64,000 nucleotides of DNA, taken from the NCBI GenBank assembly GCA_009926865.1, contig RFOD01000004.1, forward strand, positions 1-64,000, given 5' to 3'. Each line of letters opens with the position of its first letter. The stretch's first letter is position 1. Under the pieces are notes generated by a model. It searched no databases. It was given only the letters and a program-made list of their open reading frames with translations, and had not been told where the DNA came from. The position numbers were made by a program, and so were the translations under genes. The DNA is from Gammaproteobacteria bacterium (GTDB taxonomy: Bacteria; Pseudomonadota; Gammaproteobacteria; Steroidobacterales; Steroidobacteraceae). This document shows positions 62,109 to 64,000 of this stretch, piece after piece.

Positions 62109-62880
62109 GACGCGGCTCCCAGGCCCCTAAAAATTCCTGCCAATGCGCCTCCGGAGACTCCTCGAGAAACCGACGCACTCGCGCACTCTCAGCCGTGAAT
62201 TCTTCGCGATCTAATCGACCTCGCATACGCTGAAAATGTAAGTACACGAGCCAAGTATTTAAAACATCGGTCTCGCAATAATGACGGATCCCCGCCAAAT
62301 CACCGGCTTGATAGGCAGGCCATACCCGCGCACCGGAAAACCCCAGCTTCCCGGGTAAGCCCAAAAGCTCAGCCATGTCGCTTAAACTCGCGCGCCCCCG
62401 CGGTTGATAGGCGGCCAACACGTCCATGAGATCTGTGTGTCGCTCGTGAAAACGCGAGAGATAGTTATTCCAGCGAAAGCTTTGATCGCGCTCGCCACTC
62501 TCCCAATAGCGCTCAGCAATCACGCCATGACGCAGCGCCCGATAATGTAAGACTGGGAGATCAAAGCCCCCTCCGTTCCAGGAGACCAAGGTGGGTGAGT
62601 GACGCTCGATCCCATCAAAGAATCTTTGTAGTAGCTCCTCCTCGGAGGACTCAAGCTCGCCTAGGCTCCAGACTTTGAAGCTACTCTCACGACGCATGAC
62701 GCACGAAATCGCCACCACGCGGTGCTGCTCAAGAGGCAAAAAATCACTCCCCGAGCGCTGTCTTGCGAGTGTGAACATGGCATCGGCGACCTGACTATCA
62801 TCGAGACCTTCAAGGCCCAAGGCCCGCCGACCAAGTTCCACATCCGGCACTGTCTCGATATCGAAAACCACCGTGGTCAT
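62101..62880 (-). CDS. PolB-like 3'-5' exonuclease (DEDD fold)
   Basis: A 259-residue predicted exonuclease of the PF10108 family. Motif I is VVFDIETVPD with D-x-E, motif II is SWNGGGFDLPVLHYR, and motif III is YCETDVLNTWLVY with the terminal Asp. Thus all acidic residues of the DEDD site can be seen. Substrate unknown; the ribonuclease H-like fold suggests DNA or RNA. It is coupled to rlmD by an 8-bp overlap. No other polymerase domain is present. Confidence 0.88.
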   Translation of the reverse strand: MTTVVFDIETVPDVELGRRALGLEGLDDSQVADAMFTLARQRSGSDFLPLEQHRVVAISCVMRRESSFKVWSLGELESSEEELLQRFFDGIERHSPTLVSWNGGGFDLPVLHYRALRHGVIAERYWESGERDQSFRWNNYLSRFHERHTDLMDVLAAYQPRGRASLSDMAELLGLPGKLGFSGARVWPAYQAGDLAGIRHYCETDVLNTWLVYLHFQRMRGRLDREEFTAESARVRRFLEESPEAHWQEFLGAWEPRLG

Positions 62881-62922
62881 GACACCTCCCCTCTCATCAT
62901 CGACTTGCCGCGACCCATCGCA

Positions 62923-63669
62923 TTAACGCCGCGCCGCGAGCATGGCCTGCTTCATTTCGTTGACCGCCTGCGGCAAACCCACGAATACCGCTCGCGCAAT
63001 GATCGAATGGCCAATATTGAGCTCGGTAATCTCAGGAATCGCTGCCACGGCCGATACATTCTCTAAAGTCAGTCCGTGACCTGCGTGCACTTCTAAGCCC
63101 AATGAATTCGCAAGACGAGCCGCTGCCTGCAAGCGCGCTAGCTCTTGCGCTTGTGACCCTGAGGTTGCACCGCGCTCGCCCTGCAGATGACCCGCCTCAC
63201 AGTAAGTGCCCGTGTGCAGTTCCACCACCGATGCACCGGTGCGAGCACAGGCTTCGATTTGATGCAGATCGGGATCCACAAAGAGCGCAACCCGAATGCC
63301 TGCATCGCGCAACCGCGAGACGGCCGACGTTAAACGGGGGATTTGCGCAAGTACATCCAACCCACCCTCAGTGGTGAGCTCCTCGCGACGCTCTGGTACG
63401 AGACAACAGTCAGCGGGTTGTATCGCGCAGGCAAACTCCAGCATCTCATCGGTCACCGCGATCTCTAAATTCATGCGCGTCTGTACGCAGCGACTTAAGC
63501 GCCGAACGTCATCGTCTTGGATATGTCGACGGTCCTCGCGCAAATGCAGCGTGATGTTATCGGCGCCCGCGCGCTCAGCGATTAAGGCCGCTTCAACCGG
63601 ATCGGGATAGGTCGCACGACGGACCTGTCGTAGCGTTGCCACATGATCGATGTTGATACCCAACTCCAT
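62923..63669 (-). CDS. pdxJ: pyridoxine 5'-phosphate synthase
   Basis: A 248-residue TIM-barrel enzyme making pyridoxine 5'-phosphate from deoxyxylulose 5-phosphate and aminoacetone phosphate. It opens [17 protein letters not shown], with [34 protein letters not shown] and the later [11 protein letters not shown] and [13 protein letters not shown]. Length is normal. Its ATG follows the recO stop directly with no gap, the conserved recO-pdxJ order. Confidence 0.97.
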   Translation of the reverse strand: MELGINIDHVATLRQVRRATYPDPVEAALIAERAGADNITLHLREDRRHIQDDDVRRLSRCVQTRMNLEIAVTDEMLEFACAIQPADCCLVPERREELTTEGGLDVLAQIPRLTSAVSRLRDAGIRVALFVDPDLHQIEACARTGASVVELHTGTYCEAGHLQGERGATSGSQAQELARLQAAARLANSLGLEVHAGHGLTLENVSAVAAIPEITELNIGHSIIARAVFVGLPQAVNEMKQAMLAARR

Positions 63670-64000
63670 TTACTCATCTCCCGATTCCGACCGTATCGCC
63701 TCTGCACTAATCTTTTGATGACGCGAGACCGCTTTAGCCACCTCGCGCGTCCGTAACTCGCGACCCTCCAAGGCGTGATCGAGCGCGGCTCGAAATATCC
63801 GACGCGCCTGCTCCAACGTCGCCGCCTCGCGCCAATCTTCCGCGTCGATCGCTTGCAGCACCGCACCCACACAGACTTTCGGCTGCGGCGCCTCGCCGGG
63901 CGCCGACGCTTGGGTCTCCACAAATCCCAACTCAGGGTGAAAATGATAATACGCGTCGGCTTGTATCGCCCGCCCGCTACGCGCATCGATATCAAATACT
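63670..64000 (-). CDS. recO: DNA repair protein RecO, C-terminal part (truncated by window edge)
   Basis: Only the C-terminal 109 codons are inside the window. They read VFDIDARSGRAIQADAYYHF, then PKVCVGAVLQAIDAEDW and QARRIFRAALDHALEGRELRTRE, the typical end of RecO where LLGxxxLKSRE closes the fold. RecO loads RecA on gapped DNA with RecF and RecR. A C-terminal extension of about 25 residues (VAKAVSRHQKISAEAIRSESG) follows. The pairing with pdxJ supports the call. Confidence 0.85.
   Translation of the reverse strand, partial: VFDIDARSGRAIQADAYYHFHPELGFVETQASAPGEAPQPKVCVGAVLQAIDAEDWREAATLEQARRIFRAALDHALEGRELRTREVAKAVSRHQKISAEAIRSESGDE

Overview
The window is chromosomal DNA of a gammaproteobacterium of moderately high GC content. 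The evidence is gene content and order. ftsK-lolA-vanZ-rarA-serS, trxB/aat/infA/clpA/clpS, rne//rluC-maf-yceD-rpmF-plsX-fabH, msbA-lpxK-Trm112-kdsB, a lol cassette beside mfd, and recO-pdxJ are all gammaproteobacterial neighbourhoods. The lexA-imuA-imuB-dnaE2 mutasome and a 776-residue FtsK resemble pseudomonad, xanthomonad or nevskiales-like lineages more than enterics. I cannot name the genus. Most genes are housekeeping, with short spacers and many 1-8 bp stop/start overlaps.

Layout. 1-2608: a 7TMR-DISM hybrid sensor kinase on the minus strand. Its 3' end runs into a proC fragment on the plus strand, so the left edge holds a deletion or chimeric junction. 2685-7769: a hypothetical gene, an SLC13-type transporter and a frameshifted M14 zinc carboxypeptidase. 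7770-9040: a gene-poor accessory patch next to tRNA-Ser, with a repeat-containing secreted Cys protein and an IS3 remnant. 9041-21102: tRNA-Ser, serS, rarA, vanZ, lolA, ftsK on the minus strand; trxB, an acetyltransferase, aat, infA on the plus strand; clpA and clpS on the minus strand. 21235-26873: gspC-D-E-F of a type II secretion system; the pseudopilin genes are not in the window. 26989-33413: a small acidic protein, then the SOS operon lexA-orf74-imuA-imuB-dnaE2 with one LexA box ahead of lexA. 33419-37292: FAD oxidoreductase, FkbM methyltransferase, glycosyltransferase, and an Lpp/OprI-like lipoprotein with a terminator. 37316-41880: fabH, plsX, rpmF, yceD, maf, rluC. 42344-45214: RNase E. 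45234-51800: kdsB, Trm112-like, lpxK, msbA, comEC. 51799-64000: DUF2062, lolD-E-C, mfd, csiV, nagZ, rlmD, a 3'-5' exonuclease, pdxJ and the recO C-terminus.

How genes connect. The envelope theme is strong: fatty acid and phospholipid initiation (fabH, plsX), LPS (kdsB, lpxK, msbA, a WaaE-like transferase), lipoprotein export (lolA, lolCDE, an Lpp-like protein), and peptidoglycan recycling (nagZ). A second theme is genome maintenance: lexA/imuABdnaE2, mfd, rarA, recO, ftsK, comEC.

The least ordinary items are the small unrecognised ORF inside the SOS mutasome operon, the convergent proC/sensor-kinase deletion junction, the frameshifted M14 peptidase, a ComEC whose metallo-beta-lactamase-like domain has lost its metal motif, a GspE without its zinc cysteines, a terminator-like hairpin abutting the plsX start codon, and a marked over-abundance of the word CAAAGA/TCTTTG across the window. 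All counts here were made by eye.
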